A DNA stretch of 38,332 bases from Candidatus Burarchaeum australiense. GTDB lineage: Archaea; Micrarchaeota; Micrarchaeia; Burarchaeales; Burarchaeaceae. The DNA is taken from the NCBI GenBank assembly GCA_902386535.1, contig CABMJK010000058.1, positions 1 to 38,332 on the forward strand, in the 5' to 3' direction. Position numbers and translations under genes: made by a program. Below the pieces are notes generated by a model. The model had not been told where the DNA came from and ran no database searches. It saw only the letters and a program-made list of their open reading frames with translations. Shown here piece by piece: positions 31,197 through 38,063 of this stretch; within the stretch, counting starts at the first letter, position 1, and the number at the start of each line of letters is the position of its first letter.

Positions 31197-31706
31197 TCAG
31201 CGCCGCAGGTTGTTTATCGCGTCCGTAAGATATTTCAGAATCCCGCGGCCGGTGTGGCTGGGCGCGCAGTTCATGCACAGGCAGGTGCCTTCGGAGGAGA
31301 CGTAGCTGATGACCGCCATGCGGCCGCACCTGTCGCAGACGCGCACGCCGTGCCGCCTCCCGCCGCTGCCGCCGGGCGACTGGTCATGCATGCACCTGAT
31401 GCAGAGCCTCGTGCCGTCGGGCTTCTCGAAGCTGGCGCCCTCGATGAACTTGCCGCAAGAGGCGCAGTAGCGCTCGCGGCGGTTCTTCCGCACTTCCTCG
31501 CAGCATTTTTTGCACAGGGTCGTGCCGAGTTCCAGGTTGGCCTCGCGCTGGGGGATGTAAATTCCGCAGCGCGTGCACAGGGCGTTCTTCTCAGTTTGCC
31601 TCCTGCCGCTTTCAGTGTAGCAGGTCGGGCAAAGCATGCCGCGGCCGTAATAGTTGCCGTCCCAGGACTCTATCTCGGCACCGCAGCGGGTGCAGTTCTG
31701 CGCAAT
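31197..31706 (-). CDS. Protein with four zinc ribbons
   Basis: About 169 residues if it starts at the ATT at 31706, or 146 from ATG 31637. CxxC pairs recur: NCTRCG with CPTCY, CTRCG with CKKC, CASCG with CIRC, CDRCG with CMNC, so eight CxxC knuckles make four zinc ribbons. The first knuckle lies upstream of the first ATG, in the same frame, and without it the first ribbon would be half a site. The only codon resembling a start there is ATT, about 20-25 bases after a TTATTATATC element. The C-terminus is a short amphipathic helix (GRGILKYLTDAINNLRR). Nucleic-acid or protein binding is likely; the specific role is unknown. Confidence 0.75.
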   Translation of the reverse strand: MAQNCTRCGAEIESWDGNYYGRGMLCPTCYTESGRRQTEKNALCTRCGIYIPQREANLELGTTLCKKCCEEVRKNRRERYCASCGKFIEGASFEKPDGTRLCIRCMHDQSPGGSGGRRHGVRVCDRCGRMAVISYVSSEGTCLCMNCAPSHTGRGILKYLTDAINNLRR

Positions 31707-31740
31707 GAGGGAAAATTTGAATCAGGAGATATAATAAGAG

Positions 31741-32508
31741 TTATTTGCGCTTTCGCGGGGCGGGGGGCGTTTTTTTCTTCGCGGGCGCGCACGGCTGTTC
31801 CGGCTTCGGTTCTTCCGCCCCCTCCTGTCCGGCCTGCCGCACATAGGCCATGTACTCGAGTTCCTGCAGCTTCTCCTTGCCCACGTCGCCCACCTCGTAA
31901 ATGTGGGATGGCGGCTTGGCCGTCGGGGCTGCGGGCGCAAAGGGAGGCCTTGGTGCGGGCACCTCGTCCTGGCGCTGGGAAGGCGCTGCCGCAGGAGGCT
32001 GGGCAGGGGGAGCGGGAGGAGAGGTTTCCTCCGCGTTTGATTTCGCCTCGCCAGGCTCGAGCATGTCGGTGATTATCCCCAGCAGCTCGTTCAAGTCCTT
32101 GAGCTTCATTCGCCGCATAGTAATTTTGTAGTCAGACCCGCCGCCAGTCGCATAAATGTAGAGCGTGCCCATCCCGAACAGGCGCTCGAGAAGCCCTTGC
32201 TTCGTTGCAAAATCCGATATTTTCTCGTAGGGCACGACCGAACTCTGCTTCATTATCACGCCCTCCCGCTTCTCCACGCCCTCGTGCGTGGCGGAGTAGG
32301 TTATGTCGTCGTTGACGATTTTTATGTAAAGCATGGCCAGGAGGGCTATCGCCAGATAGAGGCCAAGCGCCCACAAAAAGATGCTTGCATCCGACCAGAG
32401 GCCCAGGTAGGTGATGGAAAACAGGGAGAGAAAAATTACGGCTATGCTGAAGTAGCGAATCAGGGTAAAGTAATGGGAATAAACGGGTTTGTAGGATTTG
32501 AGAATCAT
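31741..32508 (-). CDS. bPH2/YdbS-like membrane protein with Pro-rich tail
   Basis: 255 residues. Two membrane helices near residues 17-60 (LIRYFSIAVIFLSLFSITYLGLW; IFLWALGLYLAIALLAMLYI) are followed by a bacterial PH (bPH2, DUF304) domain: DDITYSATHEGVEKREGVIMKQSSVVPYEKISDFATKQGLLERLFGMGTLYIYATGG, with the YEKI-x-D and R-x-F-G-x-G-T-L signatures. A Pro/Ala-rich linker (~165-215) leads to a helix (VGDVGKEKLQELEYMAYV) and a basic tail. The family sits in the cytoplasmic membrane; its role is not settled. The start at 32508 has GGTGCTGGG upstream. It diverges from the next gene across one AT-rich element near 32542. Confidence 0.85.
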   Translation of the reverse strand: MILKSYKPVYSHYFTLIRYFSIAVIFLSLFSITYLGLWSDASIFLWALGLYLAIALLAMLYIKIVNDDITYSATHEGVEKREGVIMKQSSVVPYEKISDFATKQGLLERLFGMGTLYIYATGGGSDYKITMRRMKLKDLNELLGIITDMLEPGEAKSNAEETSPPAPPAQPPAAAPSQRQDEVPAPRPPFAPAAPTAKPPSHIYEVGDVGKEKLQELEYMAYVRQAGQEGAEEPKPEQPCAPAKKKTPPAPRKRK

Positions 32509-32537
32509 CCCAGCACCAGCAAGCCTTTGGCAATCAT

Positions 32538-32547
32538 GATTTAAAAT
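32538..32547. promoter_or_regulatory. Shared divergent TATA element (bPH2 / envelope protein)
   Basis: GATTTAAAAT, centred near 32542, is 26 bases from the plus-strand GTG at 32568 (leaderless) and 34 bases from the minus-strand ATG at 32508. Confidence 0.5.
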
Positions 32548-32567
32548 TGTTGGCATTTAGTTTCCTC

Positions 32568-33266
32568 GTGGGCAGGGGCCGGCGCCTGGCGCTTGCATTG
32601 CTGCTGGTCCTTCTTTTTCTAGCCGGCTCGATAGAACTCATTGCGCCGCGGCACGTCAGGGTGGGCGAGGAAGTCGAGGCGGTGGCGCTCGTGAACGGAG
32701 TGCAGGCGCCGGGAGAAATCACGGTGGTGTCTCCGGCAGGCGATTCGACATGCTATGCGAACGGGCATGCGAAATTCAACGCGAGCGGGGCGGGCACGTG
32801 GCTCGTGAGGTATTCTGATGTTGAGCGGAGGGTGGAGGTTGAGAACCGCTTGCCGGCCTATGCGGAGCCCCTTGCCTACGGTGCCTTTGCATTCGCAGCG
32901 CTCGCAATTGCATACTCGTTCTTTAGGGGTCGCAGGAAGCTGTTGGTCGAGAAGAGGTTTGAGGCCGGAACCGTAAGCATAGAGGTGCGGAACGCGGGCG
33001 AGGACTTGCTGGGCGTGCGCATTTCAGACCCCGTACCAGAGGATGCCGAACTCGACCTGCCGATGGGTGCGCGGCACGGCGCCAGGGAAAGCGCCGGGCC
33101 TGACGGAAGGAGGTGCGTGCGCTGGCACCTGCCGGTGCTGCGCGCAGGCGAACGCGTCGTGCTCGCCTACGGCATGAGGACTTCGGCGCGCGTGCTGCCA
33201 GGAGCAGAGGTGCGCGCCTCGCTCGGCCGCGAGGTGATTGCGGGGAGCGACGAGGTTCGAACCTGA
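32568..33266 (+). CDS. Bitopic membrane protein, unrecognised
   Basis: 232 residues from GTG 32568; a TTG at 32547 is the alternative. An N-terminal hydrophobic segment (LALALLLVLLFLAGSIELIA) acts as signal or anchor. An external Ig-like part follows (VRVGEEVEAVALVNGVQAPGEITVVSPAGDSTCYANG), then a second membrane helix (LAYGAFAFAALAIAYSFF) with RGRRK on its cytoplasmic side. A second beta domain (TVSIEVRNAGEDLLGVRISDPVPEDAEL; LPVLRAGERVVLAYGMRT), of the DUF11-like kind found in archaeal surface proteins, would lie inside the cell. The GTG start is preferred because it is 26 bases from the TATA centre. Function unknown. Confidence 0.75.
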   Translation: MGRGRRLALALLLVLLFLAGSIELIAPRHVRVGEEVEAVALVNGVQAPGEITVVSPAGDSTCYANGHAKFNASGAGTWLVRYSDVERRVEVENRLPAYAEPLAYGAFAFAALAIAYSFFRGRRKLLVEKRFEAGTVSIEVRNAGEDLLGVRISDPVPEDAELDLPMGARHGARESAGPDGRRCVRWHLPVLRAGERVVLAYGMRTSARVLPGAEVRASLGREVIAGSDEVRT

Positions 33267-33283
33267 TTTGAAGAAAAAGTGCT

Positions 33284-33294
33284 GCTTTTTATAC
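33284..33294 (+). promoter_or_regulatory. TATA element before the 246-residue gene
   Basis: CTTTTTATACT, centred near 33290, places transcription start near 33316, giving a ~18-base leader with a GGGGGGATG ribosome binding site before ATG 33334. Confidence 0.55.
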
Positions 33295-33333
33295 TTTGAA
33301 CGCGCCAAGAAAGAAGCAAGTGGGGGGATGAAA

Positions 33334-34074
33334 ATGGTTACTGTTGATGTACGGGAAGGAGCAGACCCGAGACTTGCGAGATGGATGCTGGCGCTCGATA
33401 GAGGTCATTCGTCGCCAGGCCCTGCAAAAACAGTTCTGATTGAAATGGCAGACGCAGGGGAGCCGATGGCAGTGGGACCGATCGTTAAGGCTGTGCTTAG
33501 TTTCAAGGATTCGAACCCGGAATTATCCCGCGAGGCCGCAGAGGCGCTGGCATTGCTGGCGATGCTGCATGACAGCACGCCAGTCCAAAAGCAGTTGAGA
33601 TACGAAGCGATTGTGCCTCTGGGCAGCGGCTTGTGCAACTTCCAGGACCCGAAAGTCGTCGAGGCAGTCGCAACCGTACTTGAGAAAACACGCGATCCGC
33701 TGGCAGCGGAGTATTTGGTCAGGGCAGCGCAGAAAAAGAAGGAGTTGGAAACCGTACTAAGCGCGCTTTGGGAAATCGTAGGAAAATTTGACGCGGGATT
33801 TCAGACTCGCAGCAACCTTGAGGGCATTCGCGGCCGTTTGGAGAAGTTGAAGGCAGAGCTTGACGGCCAGGAAAACGAGCCGATGCGAAGAAAAGTTTCC
33901 GGGCTGTTGGACAGGATAAATGAAAGACTGGGAAGCGCGGTTCCATGCGACACGGCCTCGGACGCGGGCAGGCTCGCAAGGGAGATGACAGCACAGCAGT
34001 CGGGGGACCAGAAACTGAGGGCAGTAAGGCCCCGGCCTCCGATGCTAAATGCGCAACCGCAGGCAAACCACTAA
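33334..34074 (+). CDS. Helical, possibly HEAT-like protein, unrecognised
   Basis: 246 residues (248 if ATG 33328 is used). Nearly all helical: AKTVLIEMADAGEPMAVGPIVKAVLSF, SREAAEALALLAMLHDSTPVQKQLRYEAIVPL, DPKVVEAVATVLEKTRDPLAAEYLVRAAQKKKELETVLSALWEIVGKF. The helix pairs with buried Ala/Leu/Val resemble HEAT or armadillo repeats, though I see no exact family match. The last ~60 residues are polar and probably disordered. There is no membrane segment. Its less GC-biased codon use and its TATA-plus-ribosome-binding-site start resemble the giant-protein block. The stop overlaps the convergent neighbour's stop by four bases. Function unknown. Confidence 0.7.
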   Translation: MVTVDVREGADPRLARWMLALDRGHSSPGPAKTVLIEMADAGEPMAVGPIVKAVLSFKDSNPELSREAAEALALLAMLHDSTPVQKQLRYEAIVPLGSGLCNFQDPKVVEAVATVLEKTRDPLAAEYLVRAAQKKKELETVLSALWEIVGKFDAGFQTRSNLEGIRGRLEKLKAELDGQENEPMRRKVSGLLDRINERLGSAVPCDTASDAGRLAREMTAQQSGDQKLRAVRPRPPMLNAQPQANH

Positions 34075-34466
34075 TCCTTCACCAAGAAAAGGAAGGCTAT
34101 GAAGATTATGTTGGCCGTCACCAGTGCGAGCAGATGCGGAGTCAGGGGCGAGAGGTTCAGATAAGGGCTCTGGCCGAAGGCGATTGCCTGGAAGAGGATT
34201 ACAGAGGCCAGCATCACCAATTTCGAGAAGAGAAGGTGAGTGTTGAAAATCAGGTAAATGGCAGCCACGGCAAGCAGAATCATGAGTGCGAAGGAGGAGG
34301 CGAGCACCAATGAGGAAGCGGTGAGGGAGGCGACGCGCATGAGGAACAGCATTATCGCCATTATGAGGAAAACGGTGGTTATGAGCTTGAAATTCACGTG
34401 AGGTGCGTGGGCCAGGTGCTCCTCACCGGTCTTCAAATCATCCCACTGGAAGAAGTTGCGCCCCAT
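34071..34466 (-). CDS. Small four-helix membrane protein, unrecognised
   Basis: 131 residues. A short cytoplasmic head (GRNFFQWDDLKTGEEHLAHAPHVN) precedes four hydrophobic segments (FKLITTVFLIMAIMLFLMRV, LTASSLVLASSFALMILLAVAAIYLIF, LVMLASVILFQAIAF, HLLALVTANIIFIAFLFLV). No conserved polar motif suggests transport. The frame stays open far upstream, antisense to the lipoprotein gene, but that extension is compositionally a shadow. ATG 34466 is 27 bases from a TTTTTATT element, fitting a leaderless mRNA. Confidence 0.8.
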   Translation of the reverse strand: MGRNFFQWDDLKTGEEHLAHAPHVNFKLITTVFLIMAIMLFLMRVASLTASSLVLASSFALMILLAVAAIYLIFNTHLLFSKLVMLASVILFQAIAFGQSPYLNLSPLTPHLLALVTANIIFIAFLFLVKD

Positions 34467-34487
34467 GAGGGGGCTTCTCGGCAAACT

Positions 34488-34507
34488 AATAAAAACGTAG
34501 CATAAAA
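34488..34507. promoter_or_regulatory. Divergent promoter region (four-helix protein / PD40 lipoprotein)
   Basis: TAATAAAAACG (near 34488-34497) and CATAAAACGG (34501-34510) are AT-rich. The first is 27 bases from the minus-strand ATG at 34466; the second is ~22 bases from the plus-strand ATG at 34527. Confidence 0.45.
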
Positions 34508-34526
34508 CGGTTATGGGGAATGCGTC

Positions 34527-35531
34527 ATGGTGGACGAACATTTGATGCCGCTGGCTATTGCGGTGCTGGTAAGTTTCCTGCTGCTTAACGGATGCACGCA
34601 GGAAGGAGATGGAAAGGCAGCGGAAAGCCCGGATGGCCAGCAGGCCGCCATGCCAGCGCCTTCTCGCGAGGAGGCAATCCCGCTGGACGCAGTGAAAATC
34701 ACTCCTGAGACCGACGCCTATGCGCCACTGATGCATTCCGGCGAGTACGAGGCGCCGGTGCCCGTGGCCGGCCGGGTCAATACTGCCGGGGCAGAGGACT
34801 CTCCCTTCGTGCTCCCGGACGGAAACACGCTTTACTTCTTCTTCACGCCCGACGTGCGGGTTCCGGCAGAGAAGCAGCTGCTCGACAAGGTCACAGGCAT
34901 CTGGGTTTCGCGTAAAGAGGCTGACGGAAGCTGGGGCGAGCCCGAAAGGGTGCTGCTGCAGGATCCGGGCAAGCTCGCCCTGGACGGCTGCGAATTCGTG
35001 CAAGGGAACCGGATGTGGTTCTGCTCGGCGCGCGAGGGGTTTGACGGCATGAACTGGTTTACTGCCGAGCTCGTGGACGGGAAATGGGCCGGGTGGCAGA
35101 AGGATGACGAATTCAAGCCCGAGTACGAGGTGGGCGAACTGCACATAAGCTCCGATGGGAGCGAGCTCTATTTCCATTCCGCGCGCGCAGGAGGGAAGGG
35201 CGGTTATGATGTCTGGATGTCAAAAAAAGCCGGCGGGGAATGGCAGGAGCCGGTGAACTTGGAGGCAATCAACAGCGCCGAGAATGATGGGTGGCCTTAC
35301 CTGAGCCAGGACGGGAAAGAGCTTTGGTTTCTGAGGACGTACATGGGTTCGCCGGCAGTTTACAGGTCGAAGCGCATTGACGGCGCGTGGCAGGAGCCGG
35401 AGCTCATGGTCTCGCAGTTCGCGGGAGAGCCGACGCTCGACGCTGAGGGCAACCTCTACTTCGTGCACCACTTCTACAAGGACGGGAAGATGCTTGAGGC
35501 CGACATCTACTTTGCCAAGAAGAAAAAATAG
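34527..35531 (+). CDS. PD40/WD40-like beta-propeller lipoprotein
   Basis: 334 residues. The lipobox LLLNGC (Cys near residue 22) follows a short hydrophobic signal, so it is probably a lipid-anchored surface protein. After a ~50-residue disordered linker, PD40-type propeller blades recur: DSPFVLPDGNTLYFFFTPD, LHISSDGSELYFHSARAGGKGGYDVWMSKKAGGEWQEP, GWPYLSQDGKELWFLRTYM and GEPTLDAEGNLYFVHHFYKDG. Each shows the S/P-D-G-x-x-L-Y-F hairpin and is followed by a W-x-E-P turn. Such proteins bind peptides, glycans or peptidoglycan-like polymers; which one cannot be told here. The promoter is AT-rich DNA near 34490-34510, shared with the divergent membrane gene. Confidence 0.88.
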   Translation: MVDEHLMPLAIAVLVSFLLLNGCTQEGDGKAAESPDGQQAAMPAPSREEAIPLDAVKITPETDAYAPLMHSGEYEAPVPVAGRVNTAGAEDSPFVLPDGNTLYFFFTPDVRVPAEKQLLDKVTGIWVSRKEADGSWGEPERVLLQDPGKLALDGCEFVQGNRMWFCSAREGFDGMNWFTAELVDGKWAGWQKDDEFKPEYEVGELHISSDGSELYFHSARAGGKGGYDVWMSKKAGGEWQEPVNLEAINSAENDGWPYLSQDGKELWFLRTYMGSPAVYRSKRIDGAWQEPELMVSQFAGEPTLDAEGNLYFVHHFYKDGKMLEADIYFAKKKK

Positions 35532-35609
35532 GTGCGGGGGCAAGGCGCGGGCGCGAACCAGGAAGTGCACCGGCTCGTGAAGCGGCTTTATGCGCCCTTC
35601 TTCTGCCGC

Positions 35610-36326
35610 CTACTTTTTAGCTGCAACTTCCTCGCTTGGCTCGTAAATGAGCACGCTGAAACGAAGGTTCAGATACTTCAGGAGCTCAACGGCGGGCGTG
35701 CTGCCATGGTGTTCCTGATTTGCAGAAGCCCAGCTGATTCTCACCTTGTCAACGTTGGCGGAAACGCCGGATATGACAAACTCCTCGGTCGATTTTTCGC
35801 CAGGACCGAATTCGAGGAGTCCACCACCATATTGTTCGTCTTTTGGAAGGCGACCGACGCGAACCTGCGCCGGGTCGTCTATAACCGTGGTGTAGCGGTG
35901 CGGACCGTCCTGCCTTAGCGAGTTTCCGTTATCAACCGCGAAAAAAAGATTGCCGTCATTTTGTGTTATTCCTTGCGCTTTCAAAACGGCTGGGAAGATC
36001 GGGAAGCGCAATTCTAAGCCGGCTGAGCTATAGACGAGATATTGCATGCCGCCATCCGTCATGAGAGGCACGTCAACGAGAGGATCTCTTGAAAAAGCAG
36101 TTTGCGTTCTTGTAATAATGTAGCCGAAATCCCTCGCAGCGGCATAGTTCGCGCCGCGCCAAGCAACTGAAAAAAGATGGGCTTCCAGGAGCGTGGGCAG
36201 ATTCCGCCCATAGGTCATCATGGCTTCCAGCGGGGTGATGCCGCCCTTGCCGTGATTGGAATTCTCGACTGCCCTAAAGCATCCCGAACCATATCGCAAT
36301 ACGGTGCCTGGTGTTGTAGTCATCAT
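35610..36326 (-). CDS. Unrecognised protein next to tRNA-Leu
   Basis: 238 residues, no signal peptide or membrane segment. The N-terminal half has a helical stretch (ITPLEAMMTYGRNLPTLLEAHLFSVAW) and aromatic-rich segments; the C-terminal half is beta-rich (LELRFPIFPAVLKAQG, NLFFAVDNGN, YTTVIDDPAQVRVG, STEEFVISGVSANVDKVRISWAS, LRFSVLIYEP) and looks like a beta-sandwich. I know no family. ATG 36326 is preceded by GGAGGGTGA, a near-perfect ribosome binding site; the in-frame GTG nine bases earlier overlaps it. A TATATA element begins 8 bases beyond the tRNA 3' end, so the gene has its own promoter. Confidence 0.7.
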   Translation of the reverse strand: MMTTTPGTVLRYGSGCFRAVENSNHGKGGITPLEAMMTYGRNLPTLLEAHLFSVAWRGANYAAARDFGYIITRTQTAFSRDPLVDVPLMTDGGMQYLVYSSAGLELRFPIFPAVLKAQGITQNDGNLFFAVDNGNSLRQDGPHRYTTVIDDPAQVRVGRLPKDEQYGGGLLEFGPGEKSTEEFVISGVSANVDKVRISWASANQEHHGSTPAVELLKYLNLRFSVLIYEPSEEVAAKK

Positions 36327-36363
36327 AGAACTCACCCTCCCGCATGAAATTATGGGTTTTGAG

Positions 36364-36371
36364 GTATATAA
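36364..36371 (-). promoter_or_regulatory. TATA element between tRNA-Leu and the 238-residue gene
   Basis: GTATATAA (TTATATAC on the minus strand), centre near 36368, 42 bases before ATG 36326. It would give a ~16-base leader holding GGAGGGTGA. Confidence 0.55.
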
Positions 36372-36378
36372 ACGTGAG

Positions 36379-36511
36379 TGCGGGGGGCAGGATTTCCAAT
36401 TCTTTTCCGCAGGCGCTTTTCTTTCTAAGAAAAGGGCCTTTTTGGACCTGCGTAGGCGCTAAGCCAGCGGATCTTAAGTCCGCCCCATTTTCCGGGCTCT
36501 GGCACCCCCGC
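36379..36511 (-). tRNA. tRNA-Leu (anticodon UAA) with a T-loop intron
   Basis: On the minus strand: acceptor GCGGGGG (36511-36505) pairs with CCCCCGC (36386-36380), discriminator A at 36379. The D stem is CCA/TGG with a 12-base loop containing GG. The anticodon arm GCGGA-CTTAAGA-TCCGC gives anticodon TAA at 36476-36474. The variable arm has 15 bases with a GGC/GCC stem, and the T stem is GCAGG/CCTGC. The T stem halves are separated by 55 bases, of which 48 form an intron, leaving an 85-base mature tRNA, the normal class II size. CCA is not encoded. The spliced T-loop reads TCCAAAT, so position 55 is C rather than the near-universal U. A TATA-like AGATAATAAG lies ~55 bases upstream. Confidence 0.9.
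36393..36440 (-). other. 48-base bulge-helix-bulge intron in the tRNA-Leu T-loop
   Basis: After the T stem (GCAGG), TCCA pairs with TGGA as the 4-bp central helix; bulges AAA and AAT flank it on opposite strands. Cutting at equivalent bulge positions always restores the 7-base loop TCCAAAT, so boundaries are certain only to within three bases. The intron carries a hairpin AGGC-C-CTTTTCTT/AAGAAAAG-C-GCCT with a 3-base loop. The position corresponds to about 59/60, a non-canonical archaeal intron site. Confidence 0.8.
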
Positions 36512-36666
36512 ATCAGGAACCTACGGTTTCCGATACCTTCCCTTCTAACTTGCCTACGGTTCTTATTATCTCCCTTAACGGTGCGGCGGCTAATATTCCT
36601 TTGGGTTTCTGGTGGGGGTTTTTAAGGTTCGCAGGCCATATACTACTCTATTCCTTGGGCGAGTTT
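36512..36666. other. Gap between tRNA-Leu and the 215-residue gene
   Basis: 155 bases with no gene I can support. It contains AGATAATAAG (minus strand, 36563-36575), a plausible tRNA promoter; GGTTTTTAAGG (near 36615-36626) and CATATACTACT (near 36639-36649), plausible plus-strand promoters; and a 9-base direct repeat CCTACGGTT at 36520-36528 and 36553-36561. Confidence 0.4.
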
Positions 36667-37314
36667 GTGGAAGGGCATAAGAAAATTCCGAAAAAAGCAG
36701 GACCAGACCCTACACCTACTGGAAATCCTCCCTACACGAGGCAGCTGAACAAGGATAATGTGCTGATGGCCATGGTGGCGGGCATACGCGCCGAGTTCAG
36801 GGAAGAGGTTTGGGGGCTGTATTCCAGGTCATTGAGTAGCAGGAACTTTGCGATTGAAACGGGAAAGGAGCTGACTGTGGAAATTCTCACTGAAAAAACA
36901 GAGATAACGGCCATTAAAAAAGTGCTGGCCATGGTGGGCGGCGTCGCGGATGTGGTTTCTTCCCTGGGGATAGAGCTCACGAGGGAGGATGCACATCTGA
37001 TTGCAAAGGAGATTGTCGATGCGATGAAAAGCGCGCAGAACGAGGTCATTGAGGACCTTTTTTCTGGGAAAGAGAGGAGTTGCATAGAAGAAACGCTTCA
37101 GATAGCAAGACGCACGGAAACGATGAGGCGAGAGGACAGGATCAGGATCGAGTTTGAATTGACGGATAGATCACTGGATGGAAAGGCACAACTCAAGGTG
37201 GGCACGGCCATAGGGACTTTCATCCTCGTTGAACGGCAGGTGCTTACCGAACTTACGAACAGGCCCGCACTGGCCCTTCTTCTGGCGCCGCCGGGAATCT
37301 TTCCGTCCGCCTAG
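36667..37314 (+). CDS. Helical protein, unrecognised
   Basis: 215 residues if it starts at GTG 36667; TTG 36655 and ATG 36765 are alternatives, and the frame is open to 36550. A Lys/Pro-rich N-terminus leads into helices (MAMVAGIRAEFREEVWGLYSRSL; ITAIKKVLAMVGGVADVVSSLGIELTREDAHLIAKEIVDAMKSAQNEVIEDLF), then a basic helix and a beta hairpin (RIRIEFELTDRSLDGKAQLKVGTAIGTFILVERQVL). No family or motif recognised and no membrane segment. I prefer GTG 36667 because it follows the AT-rich elements at a workable distance. Its stop overlaps the convergent PAC2 stop by four bases, and its codon use is like that of the other unrecognised genes here. Confidence 0.6.
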   Translation: MEGHKKIPKKAGPDPTPTGNPPYTRQLNKDNVLMAMVAGIRAEFREEVWGLYSRSLSSRNFAIETGKELTVEILTEKTEITAIKKVLAMVGGVADVVSSLGIELTREDAHLIAKEIVDAMKSAQNEVIEDLFSGKERSCIEETLQIARRTETMRREDRIRIEFELTDRSLDGKAQLKVGTAIGTFILVERQVLTELTNRPALALLLAPPGIFPSA

Positions 37315-38042
37315 CCGTACATCGGCCCGAGGGTCGTGGCCTTCTTGTACTCCTCGTGCACGTCCTTGGCCTGGTCGAGAAGCTCCTTTACCTTGGACTC
37401 GATTTCCTTGCTCTGCTCGTTCAGCTCGCGGGTGTCAATCTTGATGTTGATTATCTTTGAGAGCGCATCCAAGACCATGGCCGCGCCTTTCGGGTCCATG
37501 TATTCCGCATGGGCCTCGGCCAGCAGCGAGATGGCGGGGAAACTGCGGGTGGCGCAATCGGCGAGCAGCAGGCCGCTCACGCCCGTGGTGACGCCCTCGC
37601 GTATCAGCTTCACGCCCTTGCGCTCGATCATGCGGCTCAGCTCGGGCAGGCTCGCTATGCCATAGACCTCGTCCTGCTCGCCCTTTATGTTGATGCCGCC
37701 CAGAGAAACGATCTGCCGCACCTTGTGCTTCTTCGCCCAGCCGAATATCTCCTGCGAAAGGGGATAGATGGTGTTCATGGGGACTATGAGCTCCGAAAAG
37801 AGGACCACGAGATTGTGCTTCTTAGACTGATACATGCGCGCGGGATGCAGGGGCATGTGATTGTGCACGGACGCGATGGGAGAGAATTTCTCGCTTGAGA
37901 CGTAGCCCAGGAGGTCCATGCCGAGCTTCTCCACAAGATAGTTGGCGGAAATCGTGCCGACCAGCCCAATGCCGGGAAAACCTTCTATCAGATACGGGGA
38001 CTTCAGGTTGTACTTCGAGGTTTCGATTATGCTCACGGTCAT
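37311..38042 (-). CDS. PAC2-family proteasome assembly chaperone
   Basis: 243 residues. PAC2 family pattern: YLIEGFPGIGLVGTISANYLVEKLGMDLLGYVSSEKFSPIASVHN at the N-terminus, LVVLFSELIVP, IVSLGGINIK and GVSGLLLADCATRSFPAISLLAEAH in the core, and a C-terminal coiled helix (TRELNEQSKEIESKVKELLDQAKDVHEEYKKATTLGPMYG). The last residues recall the HbYX-like tail (here M-Y-G) that docks on 20S alpha rings in archaeal PbaA/PbaB-type proteins, though this ending is not a strict HbYX. It would act in the cytosol in proteasome assembly or gating. The start at ATG 38042 is 25 bases from a TTAAAATA element, fitting a leaderless mRNA. Confidence 0.9.
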   Translation of the reverse strand: MTVSIIETSKYNLKSPYLIEGFPGIGLVGTISANYLVEKLGMDLLGYVSSEKFSPIASVHNHMPLHPARMYQSKKHNLVVLFSELIVPMNTIYPLSQEIFGWAKKHKVRQIVSLGGINIKGEQDEVYGIASLPELSRMIERKGVKLIREGVTTGVSGLLLADCATRSFPAISLLAEAHAEYMDPKGAAMVLDALSKIINIKIDTRELNEQSKEIESKVKELLDQAKDVHEEYKKATTLGPMYG

Positions 38043-38063
38043 GAGCCGAGTTCGAGGCTCAGG

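Noticed and set aside
31107-32072. 321-codon plus-strand frame across the zinc-ribbon and bPH2 region
   Set aside because: It begins in the T-rich terminator (poly-Phe/Ser) and then reads Ala/Arg/Pro shadow sequence opposite two well-supported genes.
34467-35177. Long N-terminal extension of the four-helix membrane protein
   Set aside because: It is antisense to the PD40 lipoprotein, and the promoter and hydrophobic pattern support ATG 34466.
36416-36434. Perfect 8-bp inverted repeat CTTTTCTT/AAGAAAAG as a stand-alone operator
   Set aside because: It is the hairpin inside the tRNA-Leu intron, which explains it better.
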